A DNA stretch of 64,000 bases from Halomonas ventosae (GTDB lineage Bacteria; Pseudomonadota; Gammaproteobacteria; Pseudomonadales; Halomonadaceae): assembly GCF_004363555.1 (NCBI RefSeq), contig NZ_SNZJ01000009.1, forward strand, positions 62,001 to 126,000. Reading direction: 5' to 3'. The position numbers and the translations under genes were made by a program. Positions 42,757 to 53,068 of this stretch are shown here, in pieces. Each line of letters opens with the position of its first letter. Position 1 is the stretch's first letter. The notes beneath the pieces were generated by a model that searched no databases, was not told the DNA's origin, and worked only from the letters and a program-made list of their open reading frames with translations.

Positions 42757-43196
42757 GAGCCCTGCCGCTGTCTCGCCATTTCCTGCCGATAGGATTCGGC
42801 GAGTTCGCTTTTCTGGTGTTCCGCAAGCCCCCTGCCTGCAAGCTGAAAGACCTCGTGTTCTTCCTCGTCGAGGTGATGGATCACCAGCTCGCTCAGCTTC
42901 CTGGCCTGGGTCAGCCATCCAGGCGAGGTGTAGTCGGTGGCATCCAGGGTCTCGAGCTGTTCGTCGATCTCATGGTGCTCCGCCACGCTATGACGGGCCT
43001 TCTCCTGAGTCAGGTCGATCGCCATCATCGGGACGTAGAGGGCGCGCTCTTCGGCGGCAGCATGGTATTGAAGCTCGGCGCGCAGCTGGCGGTAGAGCTG
43101 GTCACGCTCCTGGCTGTCGCCGGACGTCTGCAGGAGATTTTCCAGCAGCTCCCGCTGGATATCGTGGTCCTCACGCAAGGCTTCGAAGATCGTCAT
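42753..43196 (-). CDS. Hemerythrin-domain protein
   Basis: A 147-residue four-helix protein. Spaced His/Glu ligands ([52 protein letters not shown]) form a di-iron hemerythrin site. Bacterial single-domain forms sense or bind oxygen or NO, or protect against iron and oxidative stress. AAGGAG precedes the ATG at 43196. It may be paired by stress response with divergent wrbA. Confidence 0.88.
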   Translation of the reverse strand: MTIFEALREDHDIQRELLENLLQTSGDSQERDQLYRQLRAELQYHAAAEERALYVPMMAIDLTQEKARHSVAEHHEIDEQLETLDATDYTSPGWLTQARKLSELVIHHLDEEEHEVFQLAGRGLAEHQKSELAESYRQEMARQRQGS

Positions 43197-43515
43197 GGTG
43201 GTGCTCCTTGATCTGGGGGCATCGGGTCGTGGAAGGGAAGCTGCTCTGCGCGTGAGAGGCATCGCGTTCCCGGACCAGCATAGGCCAGGATCTGCCACAG
43301 GAATATCGGGCCAGCCGCCCGTCACGTCTTGCCGGTTGGTGCCCGCCTGCCATTGCTGGCCGCGGATCGGAAACGGATCCTCGAGGGCGTATGGCGCAGG
43401 GCCTGACGTTTCGATCCGGTCGATCGATAACGTCGAGTTTCTTCGCTTCTCTTCGTTTCCGTCGATTCTAGACTGGGAACCATCACTCGATGGAACGACG
43501 AGAGGAGCCAAGCGC
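43197..43515. other. Divergent promoter region between hemerythrin and wrbA genes
   Basis: A 319-bp gap holding the promoters of the two divergent genes. The wrbA side (about 43430-43490) is richer in A and T. I see no further gene or clear operator. Confidence 0.45.
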
Positions 43516-44112
43516 ATGACCCGGATACTGGTGCTCTACCACTCCATGTATGGCCATATCGATACCCTGGCCCGCACCGTGGCCGAAGGGGCGCGCGACG
43601 TCGAGGGCGTCGAGGTCACCCTCAAGCGGGTGCCCGAGACCATGGATGCCGAGGCATTCGCCAAGGCAGGCGGTCGGTCGTTCGACAGCCCCGAGGCGAG
43701 CCCCGAGGAGTTGGCCGACTTCGACGCGGTGATCTTCGGCAGCCCGACCCGCTTCGGCAACATGTCCGCCCAGATGCGCACCTTCCTCGACCAGACCGGC
43801 GGCCTGTGGGCGGGCGGCAAGCTGCGCGGCAAGGTGGCGAGTGTCTTCACCTCCACCGGTACCGGCGGCGGCCAGGAGACCACCATCACCTCCTTCTGGA
43901 ACACCCTGGCGCACCACGGCATGGTGATCGTGCCACTGGGCTACGGCATCGGCGAGCAGTACGTCTTCGACCAGGCGGGCGGCGGCAACCCCTATGGTGC
44001 CTCCACCATCGCCGGTGGCGACGGCTCGCGCCAGCCCGACGAACGGGAGCTCAGTATCGCTCGCTTCCAAGGCGAGCACGTGGCGCGCATCGCCGCCAGG
44101 CTGGCCGGCTGA
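43516..44112 (+). CDS. wrbA: NAD(P)H:quinone oxidoreductase WrbA
   Basis: A 198-residue flavodoxin-like FMN protein that reduces quinones by two electrons. [16 protein letters not shown] binds the FMN phosphate, with [20 protein letters not shown] and [11 protein letters not shown] completing the site. Length and motifs are standard for WrbA. AGGAG precedes the ATG. A very strong terminator follows. Confidence 0.95.
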   Translation: MTRILVLYHSMYGHIDTLARTVAEGARDVEGVEVTLKRVPETMDAEAFAKAGGRSFDSPEASPEELADFDAVIFGSPTRFGNMSAQMRTFLDQTGGLWAGGKLRGKVASVFTSTGTGGGQETTITSFWNTLAHHGMVIVPLGYGIGEQYVFDQAGGGNPYGASTIAGGDGSRQPDERELSIARFQGEHVARIAARLAG

Positions 44113-44143
44113 CGCCGCGCCCGCTCAACCCCGCGACGATCCG

Positions 44144-44188
44144 GGCCCCGCCCCGCTCTCCCATGCGGAGAGCGGGGCGGGGCCTTTT
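44144..44188 (+). terminator. Rho-independent terminator after wrbA
   Basis: A perfect 17-bp GC-rich stem (arm begins GGCCCCGCCCCG) with a 7-nt loop is followed by TTTT. It lies between convergent wrbA and the dehydrogenase gene at 44212. Confidence 0.9.
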
Positions 44189-44211
44189 CACGCCGAGCTG
44201 TCGGGGGAGAA

Positions 44212-45285
44212 TCAGCCGGCGATGCGCTCGGCGATGGCGCGGCCCATGGCCTCGGTGGTGCCCTGTCCGCCGAGGTCCGGCGTCAGTACCGCCTTGTCGC
44301 CCTCGGCGAGCACCGCCTCGAAGGCATCGACGATGGCCTGGCCGGCCGCTGGGTGGCCCAGGTGCTCGAGCATCATCGCCGCGGACCAGACCTGGCCGAT
44401 GGGATTGGCGATGCCCTTGCCGGCGATGTCCGGGGCGCTGCCGTGGACCGGCTCGAAGAGGCTCGGGAAGAGGCCGTCCGGGTTGATGTTGGCCGACGGG
44501 GCCACGCCGATGGTGCCGGTGCAGGCCGGTCCCAGGTCGGAGAGGATGTCGCCGAACAGGTTGCTGGCCACCACCACGTCGAACCAGTCGGGATGCATCA
44601 CGAAGTTGGCGGTGAGGATGTCGATATGGAACTGGTCCACCGACACCTCGGGGTAGTTCACGCCCATCGCCTTCACGCGCTCGTCCCACCAGGGCATGGT
44701 GATGGCGATGCCGTTGGACTTGGTGGCCGAGGTGAGCTTCTTGCGCGGGCGTGACTGGGCCAGCTCATAGGCGTACTTCAGCACCCGGTCGACCCCGGTG
44801 CGGGTCATCACGGTCTCCTGGATCACCACCTCGCGCTCGGTGCCCTCGAACATCTTGCCGCCGACGCTGGAATACTCGCCCTCGGTGTTCTCTCGCACCA
44901 CGTAGAAGTCGATATCGCCGGGTTCACGGTCCGCCAACGGACTCTTCACGCCGGGCAGCAGCTTGCAGGGGCGCAGGTTGACGTACTGGTCGAAGCGACG
45001 ACGGAACTGCAGCAGGGAGCCCCACAGGGAGATGTGGTCGGGTACGGTCTCCGGCCAGCCCACGGCACCGTAGAAGATGGCATCGGCGTCCTTGAGCTGC
45101 TCGAACCAGTCGTCGGGCAGCATCTGGCCGTGCTCGGCGTAGTAGTCGCAGCTGGCGAAGTCGAAGTGCTCGAGCGTCAGGTCGATGCCGAAGCGCGCGG
45201 CGGCGGCCTCGAGGGCGCGCAGCCCCTCGGGCATCACCTCCTTGCCGATGCCGTCGCCGGGAATGACGGCGATGCGATGGGTCAT
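44212..45285 (-). CDS. Tartrate dehydrogenase/D-malate dehydrogenase family protein
   Basis: A 357-residue beta-decarboxylating dehydrogenase related to isopropylmalate dehydrogenase. IAVIPGDGIGKEV binds the cofactor region, VVRENTEGEYSSVGG and the Lys/Asp sites in TSATKSNGI and FGDILSDLG follow. The sequence around REVVIQETVMTRTGVDRVLKYAYELA is of the TtuC/DmlA type rather than LeuB. It probably oxidises tartrate, D-malate or a related hydroxyacid with NAD. GGAGGAG precedes the ATG at 45285. The divergent LysR at 45393 is its probable regulator. Confidence 0.88.
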   Translation of the reverse strand: MTHRIAVIPGDGIGKEVMPEGLRALEAAAARFGIDLTLEHFDFASCDYYAEHGQMLPDDWFEQLKDADAIFYGAVGWPETVPDHISLWGSLLQFRRRFDQYVNLRPCKLLPGVKSPLADREPGDIDFYVVRENTEGEYSSVGGKMFEGTEREVVIQETVMTRTGVDRVLKYAYELAQSRPRKKLTSATKSNGIAITMPWWDERVKAMGVNYPEVSVDQFHIDILTANFVMHPDWFDVVVASNLFGDILSDLGPACTGTIGVAPSANINPDGLFPSLFEPVHGSAPDIAGKGIANPIGQVWSAAMMLEHLGHPAAGQAIVDAFEAVLAEGDKAVLTPDLGGQGTTEAMGRAIAERIAG

Positions 45286-45358
45286 GGAACTCCTCCTGGG
45301 ATGCATGGGTCGTGCCTGCAGTCTAGACCTGCACGGAGGAAAGATAATCGCGGTACCA

Positions 45359-45375
45359 TTCAACTCATTGTTGAA
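45359..45375. promoter_or_regulatory. LysR-type operator between ttuC/dmlA-like and LysR genes
   Basis: TTCAAC-N5-GTTGAA is a perfect inverted repeat that contains a T-N11-A box and sits in the 107-bp divergent promoter region, 18 bp from the LysR start. This is the classical autoregulatory position. Confidence 0.65.
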
Positions 45376-45392
45376 CGAGAGTGGAGAATGGC

Positions 45393-46343
45393 ATGACGCC
45401 CCTCGATGACCTGGCCTTCTTCCGCCGCCTGGCCCATGCCGGCAGTCTTACCGCTACCGCCCGGGAACTGGGCCTGTCGCTGTCGGCGGTGAGCAAGCGC
45501 CTCAAGCAGCTCGAGGCCCGGCTGGGCGTCGAGCTGGCCAGCCGCACCACCCGGCGCCTGGCGCTGACCGCCGAGGGCGAGCGCTACCTGGCACGGGGCG
45601 GGATGATCCTCGAGGAGCTCAGCGAGCTCGAGGAGTCCCTCGGCGAGCATCGTGCCGAGCTCTCCGGCCCGCTACGGGTCAACGCCACCTTCGGCTTCGG
45701 CCGCCGCCACGTGGCCCCGCTGCTCTCTGCCTTCTGCCGGGACCATCCCGGCATCGAGGCGAGCCTCGAGCTCTCCGGCTTCCCGCTGAGCCTGGGCGAC
45801 CAGGCCTTCGACATCGGCATCCGCGTCGGCGAGCCGCCGGACTCCCGGCTGGTGGCCCGCCGGATCCTGGCCAACCGTCGCGTGCTCTGCGCCGCCCCCG
45901 CCCGGCTGGCGGCCCTGCCGCCGCTGCGCTCGCCGGCGGACCTCTCGGGACAGGCGTGCCTGCTGCTGCGCGAGAACGACAGCGACTTCGCGGTGTGGCG
46001 CTTCCAGCGCCGCGACGACCCCGCGGTGGAACAGGCGGTGAAGGTGGCTGGGCCACTGGCCAGCAATGACGGCGAGGTGGTCATGCGGCTGGCGCTGGAC
46101 GGGCACGGCATCGCGCTGCGCTCTTGGTGGGACGTGCACGACCACCTGGCCCGCGGTCGCCTGGTCGAGCTGCTGCCCGACTGGCAGGGGGTGCGCGCCG
46201 ACTTCCACGCCGTCTATCGCCAGCACCGGCACGTGCCGGCGCGCATCCGCGCCTTCGTCGCCTATCTTGAACAGGAGATGGCCAGCCGGGTGCCTACCCG
46301 GCAGAATGGCGCCACCGCCAGCCGAGGAGCCCTGTTGCCGTGA
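45393..46343 (+). CDS. LysR-family regulator of the tartrate/malate dehydrogenase
   Basis: A 316-residue LysR protein with the N-terminal helix-turn-helix DDLAFFRRLAHAGSLTATARELGLSLSAVSKRLKQLE and an effector domain. It is divergent from the hydroxyacid dehydrogenase, as DmlR is from dmlA in E. coli, and probably activates it in response to the substrate. GGAG lies before the ATG at 45393. Its stop overlaps the glycosyltransferase start by 4 bp. Confidence 0.9.
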   Translation: MTPLDDLAFFRRLAHAGSLTATARELGLSLSAVSKRLKQLEARLGVELASRTTRRLALTAEGERYLARGGMILEELSELEESLGEHRAELSGPLRVNATFGFGRRHVAPLLSAFCRDHPGIEASLELSGFPLSLGDQAFDIGIRVGEPPDSRLVARRILANRRVLCAAPARLAALPPLRSPADLSGQACLLLRENDSDFAVWRFQRRDDPAVEQAVKVAGPLASNDGEVVMRLALDGHGIALRSWWDVHDHLARGRLVELLPDWQGVRADFHAVYRQHRHVPARIRAFVAYLEQEMASRVPTRQNGATASRGALLP

Positions 46344-47668
46344 ATGTGCTGATGTTCACCAATACCTACCTGCCCATCGTCGGCGGGGTCAGCGAGTCGG
46401 TGCAGCGCCTCAAGCACCAGCTGCAGGCCGCCGGCCACCGGGTGCTGGTGGTGGCGCCGCGCCTGGAGGGGCAGCCCCGGGAGGAGCGCGACGTGGTGCG
46501 GGTGGTGGCGGTGCAGCACTTCAACGGCAGCGACTTCTCGTTGCCGGTGCCGATCCCCGGCCAGCTCCATGAGGCGATCGAGGCCTTCGAACCCGATATC
46601 GTCCATGCCCACCACCCCTTCCTGCTGGGCGACACGGCCGCCCGGGCGGCGGAGACCTACGGTCTGCCCCTGGTCTTCACTCATCACACCCTCTACGAGC
46701 ACTACACCCATTACGTGCCCGGTGACTCGCCGCGCATGCAGCGCTTCGCGGTGGCGCTCGCCACCCAGTACACCTGGCTGTGCGACGAGGTGATCGCGCC
46801 CAGCGAGAGCATCCAGGACCTGCTGCGCCGGCGCGAGGCCAATCCCCGCATCAGCGTGGTGCCGAGCGGCGTGGATACCGCGCGGTTTGCCGTCGGGGAC
46901 AGGGCGCACTGGCGCCACCGCCTCGGCATTCCCGAGGCCGCCTACGTGATTGGCCACCTGGGGCGCCTGGCGCTGGAGAAGAACCTGGCGTTCCTGGCCG
47001 GGGCGGTAGCGGAGGCGCTGGTCCGCGCGCCCGGGGCCCACTTCCTGGTGGTGGGCGAGGGCGAGGCCCGCGGCGACATCCAGGCCATCGCCGAAGCCCG
47101 GGGCGTGGCGGGGCGCCTGCATTTCACCGGTCGCCTGCATGGGCAGGCGCTGATCGATGCCTATCATGCCATGGACGTCTTCGCCTTCGCCTCCCACAGC
47201 GAGACCCAGGGGATGGTGGTGGCCGAGGCCATGGCGGCCGGCCTGCCCGTGGTGGCCATCGAGGCCCCCGGGGTGCGCGAGGTGGTGGTCGACGGCCGCA
47301 ACGGCCGACTGCTCGCCGCGGATGACCTGGACGCCATGGCCGAGGCGCTGGCCGCCCTGACGGACCCTGGTGTCCGCCTGCCGCTGGCCGAGGCCGCACT
47401 GGAGACCGCCGCCGAGTACGACGAGCCACGCTGTGCCGAGCGGTGCCTGGCGGTCTATCGCCGCGCCATCGCCCGGGGCGGCCCCTTCACCCACGCCGAC
47501 GAGGGCGGCTGGGAGCGGGTGCGTCACCGGCTGGGCGCCGAGTGGCAGATGCTTCGCCATCGTGGCCGCCTGTTGCGCCATCTGGTGCAGGAGGAGTGGG
47601 AGCAGGACCGGCCCGCCTGGTGGCCCGGCCACCGGACACAGGACGAGAGCGAGGTGCCGCGCAAGTAG
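46340..47668 (+). CDS. Family 1 glycosyltransferase
   Basis: A 442-residue GT-B enzyme. The N-terminal domain begins MFTNTYLPIVGGVSESV and includes HAHHPFLLGDTAARAA; the C-terminal domain has HLGRLALEKNLAFL, the sugar-nucleotide site SHSETQGMVVAEAMAAGLPVVA, and a basic tail. Similar proteins add sugars to diacylglycerol or lipid carriers. It starts with GTG, overlapping the LysR stop by 4 bp, with AGGAG nine bases ahead. The coupling to a metabolic regulator is odd. It may work with the membrane protein that converges on it. Confidence 0.87.
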   Translation: MNVLMFTNTYLPIVGGVSESVQRLKHQLQAAGHRVLVVAPRLEGQPREERDVVRVVAVQHFNGSDFSLPVPIPGQLHEAIEAFEPDIVHAHHPFLLGDTAARAAETYGLPLVFTHHTLYEHYTHYVPGDSPRMQRFAVALATQYTWLCDEVIAPSESIQDLLRRREANPRISVVPSGVDTARFAVGDRAHWRHRLGIPEAAYVIGHLGRLALEKNLAFLAGAVAEALVRAPGAHFLVVGEGEARGDIQAIAEARGVAGRLHFTGRLHGQALIDAYHAMDVFAFASHSETQGMVVAEAMAAGLPVVAIEAPGVREVVVDGRNGRLLAADDLDAMAEALAALTDPGVRLPLAEAALETAAEYDEPRCAERCLAVYRRAIARGGPFTHADEGGWERVRHRLGAEWQMLRHRGRLLRHLVQEEWEQDRPAWWPGHRTQDESEVPRK

Positions 47669-47674
47669 TTTCCG

Positions 47675-48355
47675 TCAGCGGGTGCGGCGGCGCCGGACCG
47701 ACCAGGCCTTGAGGCCCGCCAGCAGGGCGATCCCCGCCAGCAGGCCGCCGGCGGCCCAGAGCAGGTCGCCGCGGCTCTCGGCAGTGGCCAGCTCGCCCAG
47801 CTGGCTGCCCAGCAGGGTGACCCCGGCCAGCCCCGGCGCGATGCCCAGCAACGAGCCGATCATGTAGTCGCGAAAGCGCAGACGGAAGGCCCCGGCCATC
47901 ATGTTGGTCAGGGTGAAGGGCGCCAGCGGCAGCAGGTTGACCAGGGTCATGGTGCGGATACCGCGCCCCGAGAGGTAGCGCGAGACACCGCGCAGGTGCC
48001 GGCCGCCGTGGCGCATCAGCGCCTCGCGGCCCAGCCGACGGCCCACCCACCAGGTCAGCACCGAGGCGGCGAGGGTTCCCGCCAGGGCATGGGCGAAGCC
48101 CCACCAGGGGCCGAACAGCAGCCCGGTCAGCGCCACCAGCAGGCTGAGCGGGAACATCACCAGCGACGCCCCGGCGTAGACGGCCATCACCACCAGCACC
48201 GCCCAGGGGGCGTCGCGCCAGGCCAGGGACCCCTGGACCAGGCCCTGCAGCGTGGCGACGGTGAGCAGCTCCTCGCTGGCCAGCCACTGCCAGCCCATGG
48301 CCAGGCCGGCGAGCAGGATGAGGGCGATCAGCGGAAGCAGGAGCGGACGGGGCAT
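47675..48355 (-). CDS. TVP38/TMEM64-family membrane protein
   Basis: A 226-residue DedA-like inner-membrane protein with about six hydrophobic segments. The core FPLSLLVALTGLLFGPWWGFAHALAGTLAASVLTWWVGRRLGREAL and LVNLLPLAPFTLTNMMAG is the SNARE-associated/VTT domain. Such proteins are implicated in lipid flipping. It is convergent with the glycosyltransferase, 6 bp apart, which fits a shared lipid role but does not prove one. Confidence 0.88.
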   Translation of the reverse strand: MPRPLLLPLIALILLAGLAMGWQWLASEELLTVATLQGLVQGSLAWRDAPWAVLVVMAVYAGASLVMFPLSLLVALTGLLFGPWWGFAHALAGTLAASVLTWWVGRRLGREALMRHGGRHLRGVSRYLSGRGIRTMTLVNLLPLAPFTLTNMMAGAFRLRFRDYMIGSLLGIAPGLAGVTLLGSQLGELATAESRGDLLWAAGGLLAGIALLAGLKAWSVRRRRTR

Positions 48356-48607
48356 GCGAGCGAGCGCCTTGGCTGCTGGGGGAAGGCTACCGCTGTGGGT
48401 AGTCGTCCGGGATCAGGTGGCAAGGTTGAGGTGCCGGTCATCGAGAGAGCATGAAGCGTCGATGCCCGCTCAACATGAAACGCCCAGCCTAACATGCCTC
48501 GCGGCACTTCCTGCGCCCGGGTCCGCTGGTTGCGAAATGCCCCTGAGCGGTTAAGGTCACTCCATGGCGTTCGCCTGCGCCGTTCCCCATCACCGAGGAG
48601 AGACACC

Positions 48608-49072
48608 ATGGTCACCTTGACGATCAACGGCAGCGAGCATGAGCTCGATGTGCCCGACAACATGCCGCTGCTGTGGGCACTGCGTGACGTGGCGGGCCTG
48701 AAGGGCACCAAGTTCGGCTGCGGCATCGCCGAGTGCGGTGCCTGTACCGTGCACCTGGACGGCGAGGCTACCCGCTCCTGCGTGACGCCGGTCTCCGCTG
48801 TCCAGGGTCGCCAGGTGACCACCATCGAGGCCATGGCCGACGATGCCGTGGGCCAGCGCGTGCAGCAGGCCTGGCTGGATCTCGGCGTGGCCCAGTGCGG
48901 GTACTGCCAGGGTGGCCAGATCATGAACGCCACGGCACTGCTCAAGAGAACGCCTCGACCGGACACCCGGGAAATCGTCGATGCCATGGCCGGCAACCTG
49001 TGCCGCTGTGGTACCTACAACCGGATCCTGGCGGCCATCGAACGCGCCGCAGGCAAGGAGGTCAGCTCATGA
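48608..49072 (+). CDS. IorA-type [2Fe-2S] subunit of a molybdenum hydroxylase
   Basis: A 154-residue protein with two [2Fe-2S] clusters: the plant-type one at Cys38, Cys43, Cys46 and Cys58 ([12 protein letters not shown]...C), and the second at Cys97, Cys100, Cys132 and Cys134 (CGYC ... CRC). This is the small subunit of two-subunit enzymes such as isoquinoline 1-oxidoreductase. GAGGAGAG precedes the ATG. The stop overlaps the next start by 4 bp. It has no export signal and is probably carried out bound to its Tat-bearing partner. Confidence 0.93.
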   Translation: MVTLTINGSEHELDVPDNMPLLWALRDVAGLKGTKFGCGIAECGACTVHLDGEATRSCVTPVSAVQGRQVTTIEAMADDAVGQRVQQAWLDLGVAQCGYCQGGQIMNATALLKRTPRPDTREIVDAMAGNLCRCGTYNRILAAIERAAGKEVSS

Positions 49073-51402
49073 GCCGGTCAGCCGATACACTGCTGCTCGC
49101 CAACGTCAGCCGCCGCGGTCTCCTGAAGGGGCTGGCCGGGGGCTCGGCTCTCCTGCTGGCAGCCCGCTGGGACCTGGGGCTGGCCAATGAACAGGCTCAG
49201 TTCGGGGCCGGCGCCATGCCCGGTGGCTGGGTGGACAATCCGAACGTTTTCATTCACATCGATTCCGACGGTCTGGTCACCATCGTCAACAACCGTGCCG
49301 AGATGGGCCAGGGCATCCGCACGAGTCTGGTGATGGTGGCCGCCGACGAGCTGGGCGCGGACTGGGATCAGGTCCGGGCCGAGCAGGCGAATGCGGACCA
49401 GGACAGGTACGGCAACCAGAATACCGATGGCTCCCGCAGCATGCGTCACTGGTATCAGCCCATGCGACGTGCGGCCGCCGCCGCCAGGCTGATGCTCGAG
49501 CAGGCGGCGGCCAACCGGTGGGATGTCCCCGTTCACGAGGTGCGGGCCGGGATCCACAAGGTGGTGCACTCCGCCTCGGGCCGGGAGCTCGGTTTCGGAG
49601 AGCTGGCGGAGTCGGCGAGGGAGCTGGATGTGCCGGGCAGGGATGCCCTGGTGCTGAAATCCGACAGCGAACTGCGCTTCATCGGCAAGGAGTCGGGCCT
49701 GATCAATGGCGAGCTGAAATCCGCCTATCCCAAGGCCATTGACGGTGAGGACATTGTCACCGGCAGGGCCGTATTCGGCGCAGATGTGGATCTGGAGGAC
49801 ACCCTCTACGCGGTCGTGGCTCGTCCACCCGTCTACGGCGCCAAGGTGAAAAGCGTCGATGACAGCGAGGCGCTCAATGTCACCGGTGTCAGGAAGGTGA
49901 TCCCCATTGAAGGCACGGGGCAGCCCGCCGCCTTCAACCCGCTGGGTGGCGTTGCCGTGGTGGCCTCCAACACCTGGGCCGCCATGGAGGGGCGCAGGGC
50001 CCTGAAGATCGAGTGGGACAGGGCTGCCGCCGGGGACAATGCCGATTACACCTCCGATGCCTACCGGGAATCACTGGAGAAGGCCGCGCAATCCCCCGGC
50101 AAGGTCATTCGCCAGTCCGGCGATGCCGAGGCCGCCCTGGAAGCCGCCGACAGGCGGGTATCTGCTACCTACTACATGCCCCACATGGCACAGGCCCCCA
50201 TGGAGCCGCCGGTGGCGGTGGTGAGGATCAGGGATGGCAAGGCGGAGGCCTGGGCGCCGGTCCAGAACCCCAGGGCGACCCGTGAGGGCATCGCGGGACT
50301 GCTGGAGATGGACCTGGAGGACGTCACCGTCCACCAGACCCTGCTGGGCGGCGGTTTCGGGCGCAAGTCGAAGCCGGATTTCGTGATGGAGGCGGCTCGA
50401 GTGGCCAGGGAGTTCGAGGGACAGCCCATCAAGCTGCAGTGGTCCCGGGAAGACGATATCCAGCATGCCTACTTCCACGCCGTCTCCGTCGATCATCTCG
50501 AAGCCGGCCTCGACGCCGATGGCAAGGCGACCAGCTGGCGTCACCGGACCCTGTCGCCCAGCATCGCCTCCCTGTTTGCCCCGGACCCCAGGCACAAGGG
50601 GGAATTCGAGCTGGGCATGGGCTTCAATACCATGCCGTTCAGTATTCCTGCCATCCGGCTGGAGAATCCGCCGGCGCCGGCCCATGTCCGCATCGGCTGG
50701 TTCCGCTCGGTCTACAACCTGCCCCATGCCTGGGCCATCCAGAGCTTCGCCCATGAGATGGCCGTGGCGGCCGGGAAGGACCATCGGGACTTCGTGCTGG
50801 ACCTGCTGGGGCCGGACCGGGAAGTGCATAACCTGACCGTGGGTGACGGCTGGAATTACGGCGAGGATCCGGAACTCTATCCGATCGATGTGGCCCGCAT
50901 GCGCCGCGTCATCGAGCGGGCCACCGAAGAGGCCGGCTGGGGGCGCGAGACCGGGAAGGGGCGAGGCCTGGGCCTGGCCTTTCATCACAGCTTCGTCTCC
51001 TACACCGCCATCGTCTTTGACGTGGAGGTGAGTGAGGCGGGCGAACTGACCATTCACCGGGCGGACATTGCCTTCGACTGCGGGCCTCAGGCCAATCCGG
51101 AGCGAATCCGGTCACAGATGGAGGGCTCCTGCGTGATGGGCATCGGTATTGCCCTGCAGAGCGAGGTGACCTTCGAGGATGGCGTGGCCCAGCAGGATAA
51201 CTTCGACAGCTATCTGATCCCCCGGATGCCGAACGCGCCCAGGGTCGTGCGCGTCCACCTGATCGACAACCCGAACGACGCCATGGGTGGGGTGGGTGAA
51301 CCCGGCCTCCCACCCGTCGCGCCGGCCCTGTGCAATGCCATCTTCGCCGCCACCGGCAAGCGCATCCGCCGCCTGCCGGTCGGCGACCAACTGGCGAGCT
51401 GA
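49069..51402 (+). CDS. IorB-type molybdopterin-binding catalytic subunit, Tat-exported
   Basis: A 777-residue xanthine-oxidase-family large subunit. The N terminus has a Tat signal ([19 protein letters not shown]). Motifs include [23 protein letters not shown] for the cofactor, [13 protein letters not shown], and the C-terminal [15 protein letters not shown] with the catalytic Glu. No FAD subunit is encoded, so electrons probably go to a cytochrome or quinone. Known relatives oxidise N-heterocycles or aldehydes; the substrate here is unknown. Codon use looks slightly less GC-rich than neighbours. Confidence 0.92.
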   Translation: MSRSADTLLLANVSRRGLLKGLAGGSALLLAARWDLGLANEQAQFGAGAMPGGWVDNPNVFIHIDSDGLVTIVNNRAEMGQGIRTSLVMVAADELGADWDQVRAEQANADQDRYGNQNTDGSRSMRHWYQPMRRAAAAARLMLEQAAANRWDVPVHEVRAGIHKVVHSASGRELGFGELAESARELDVPGRDALVLKSDSELRFIGKESGLINGELKSAYPKAIDGEDIVTGRAVFGADVDLEDTLYAVVARPPVYGAKVKSVDDSEALNVTGVRKVIPIEGTGQPAAFNPLGGVAVVASNTWAAMEGRRALKIEWDRAAAGDNADYTSDAYRESLEKAAQSPGKVIRQSGDAEAALEAADRRVSATYYMPHMAQAPMEPPVAVVRIRDGKAEAWAPVQNPRATREGIAGLLEMDLEDVTVHQTLLGGGFGRKSKPDFVMEAARVAREFEGQPIKLQWSREDDIQHAYFHAVSVDHLEAGLDADGKATSWRHRTLSPSIASLFAPDPRHKGEFELGMGFNTMPFSIPAIRLENPPAPAHVRIGWFRSVYNLPHAWAIQSFAHEMAVAAGKDHRDFVLDLLGPDREVHNLTVGDGWNYGEDPELYPIDVARMRRVIERATEEAGWGRETGKGRGLGLAFHHSFVSYTAIVFDVEVSEAGELTIHRADIAFDCGPQANPERIRSQMEGSCVMGIGIALQSEVTFEDGVAQQDNFDSYLIPRMPNAPRVVRVHLIDNPNDAMGGVGEPGLPPVAPALCNAIFAATGKRIRRLPVGDQLAS

Positions 51403-51404
51403 GG

Positions 51405-52385
51405 ATGCGCCATCTCGACCTGCAGGTGGTCGACCAGGCACTGGCCTGGCTGCGCGAGGGTCGACGGATCTGGCTCTGCACGGTGCTTGCCACCTTCGGC
51501 TCCTCGCCCCGCGAGCCGGGCTCGCTGCTGGTGGCAAGGAGTGACGGCAGGCATGTCGGCTCGCTCTCCGGGGGCTGTGTCGAGGAGGACTTCCTCGCCC
51601 GCCTGCGCGACGGCGAGTTCGATGCGGGCCTGCAGACCCTGCGCTACGGCGACCCCGAGGGGCCGGGCGGTCCGCGCATCCGCCTGCCCTGTGGCGGCAT
51701 GCTCGATGTGCTGATCGAGCCCCTGGCACCCGATGCCGCCACCCTGACCCACCTGGAGGTGATTCAGGCGACCCTGCTCGGCCAGCGACCCCTGATGCGC
51801 CGGGTCGACCTGGCCAGCGGCCGGGTGCATTTCGTCGAGGATGACGGCCTGGGACCTCGTGTCGTTCAGGATCGCGGGGCAGGGAGGGTGAGCCTGCGCA
51901 TCGGTCCCGCGGCGCGTCTGATTCTCGCCGGCCTCTCGCCGGTGGCCGATGCCTGCGCCGAATTCGCGCGCACCCTGGGCTTCGAGGTGATCGCCTGCGA
52001 TCCCCGCGAGGAGGCACGGGCGGAATTTCGCGTCGAGGGCGTCGAGGTGCAGTCGGTACTGCCCTCCCTCTTCATCGCCTCGGGCGCCTGCCATGCCGCC
52101 ACCGCGGTGGTGGCGCTGACCCATGACCCGCGCATCGATGACCTGGCGATGATCGAGGCGGTGCGCACCCCGGCCTTCTATATCGGCGTGATGGGATCGC
52201 AACGGACCTCCGCAGCGCGTGCCGAGCGCCTGCGCCGCTCGGGCGGCCTGAGCGAGGAGGAGATGGCGCGGATCCACATGCCGATCGGCCTGGCGCTGGG
52301 CAGCAAGACGCCGGCCGAGATCGCCCTGGCAGTGATGGCCGACATCGTCCGCGTGCAGCGGGGGCGCTCCCGTGAGTCCCTCTGA
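51405..52385 (+). CDS. XdhC-family molybdenum-cofactor maturation protein
   Basis: A 326-residue protein that inserts the sulfurated Mo cofactor into xanthine-oxidase-family enzymes. [32 protein letters not shown] and the C-terminal Rossmann segment with [16 protein letters not shown] and [11 protein letters not shown] are characteristic. It starts 2 bp after the catalytic subunit stop and overlaps the next gene by 14 bp, so it is a dedicated chaperone for the IorAB pair. Confidence 0.93.
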   Translation: MRHLDLQVVDQALAWLREGRRIWLCTVLATFGSSPREPGSLLVARSDGRHVGSLSGGCVEEDFLARLRDGEFDAGLQTLRYGDPEGPGGPRIRLPCGGMLDVLIEPLAPDAATLTHLEVIQATLLGQRPLMRRVDLASGRVHFVEDDGLGPRVVQDRGAGRVSLRIGPAARLILAGLSPVADACAEFARTLGFEVIACDPREEARAEFRVEGVEVQSVLPSLFIASGACHAATAVVALTHDPRIDDLAMIEAVRTPAFYIGVMGSQRTSAARAERLRRSGGLSEEEMARIHMPIGLALGSKTPAEIALAVMADIVRVQRGRSRESL

Positions 52386-53049
52386 GACAGCGCCCCCCAT
52401 TCGCGAGAGGCCGCTGGCTCGGGTCGTGGCCCTGGTGATGGCGGCCGGGCGCTCACGCCGTTTCGGCGCCGCCGACAAGCGCCGGGCGCGCCTGGCCGAT
52501 GGTCGCACCCTGCTGGCGAGTGCCGTCGAGCGGGCCGCCGGGGCCTTCGACGACTGCTATGTGGTGTTGCGCGAGGACGACGATCCCGAGGCACTCGGCC
52601 TCTCGCCCGACATCTGCCTGATACGTGCCGTGAACGCCGACCTGGGGCTGGGCAGCAGCCTGGCCGATGCCGTCGGCGCGCTGGAGGTGTTTGCCGCCCC
52701 GGTGGCGGTCGCGGTGCTGCTGGGCGACATGCCGGACATCGCCCCGGCCACGCTGGTTGCGCTGGGCCGAGCGGCCCGTCGGGACACCATCCTCCGTCCG
52801 GTCCAGGGTGGACGGCCTGGCCATCCGGTGCTGTTCGGCCGGGCGCTATGGCCCGAGCTTGCCGCGCTGCGGGGCGACCGGGGGGCTCGCGAGGTGGTGC
52901 GCCGGCATGCCTCGCAGCTTCACCTGATCCCTGTCGAGGACCCGGGTATCCACCGGGATGTGGATACGCCCGGTGATCTCGATGCCTGGCAGGGGACTGG
53001 CCGGCCCGCAGGGAGCGAGCCAGGGAGCAAGCGAGGCGTTGTGCCATGA
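52372..53049 (+). CDS. MocA-like molybdenum cofactor nucleotidyltransferase
   Basis: A 225-residue nucleotidyltransferase. [20 protein letters not shown] is the nucleotide-binding loop, and [10 protein letters not shown] has the metal-binding Asp. MocA adds CMP to molybdopterin for the xanthine-oxidase family, which fits the XdhC and IorAB neighbours; MobA would add GMP. GTG start inside the XdhC gene, so translation is coupled. The last ~20 residues are low-complexity. Confidence 0.87.
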   Translation: MSPSETAPPIRERPLARVVALVMAAGRSRRFGAADKRRARLADGRTLLASAVERAAGAFDDCYVVLREDDDPEALGLSPDICLIRAVNADLGLGSSLADAVGALEVFAAPVAVAVLLGDMPDIAPATLVALGRAARRDTILRPVQGGRPGHPVLFGRALWPELAALRGDRGAREVVRRHASQLHLIPVEDPGIHRDVDTPGDLDAWQGTGRPAGSEPGSKRGVVP

Positions 53050-53068
53050 TCACCCCGCCTCCGGTGAC

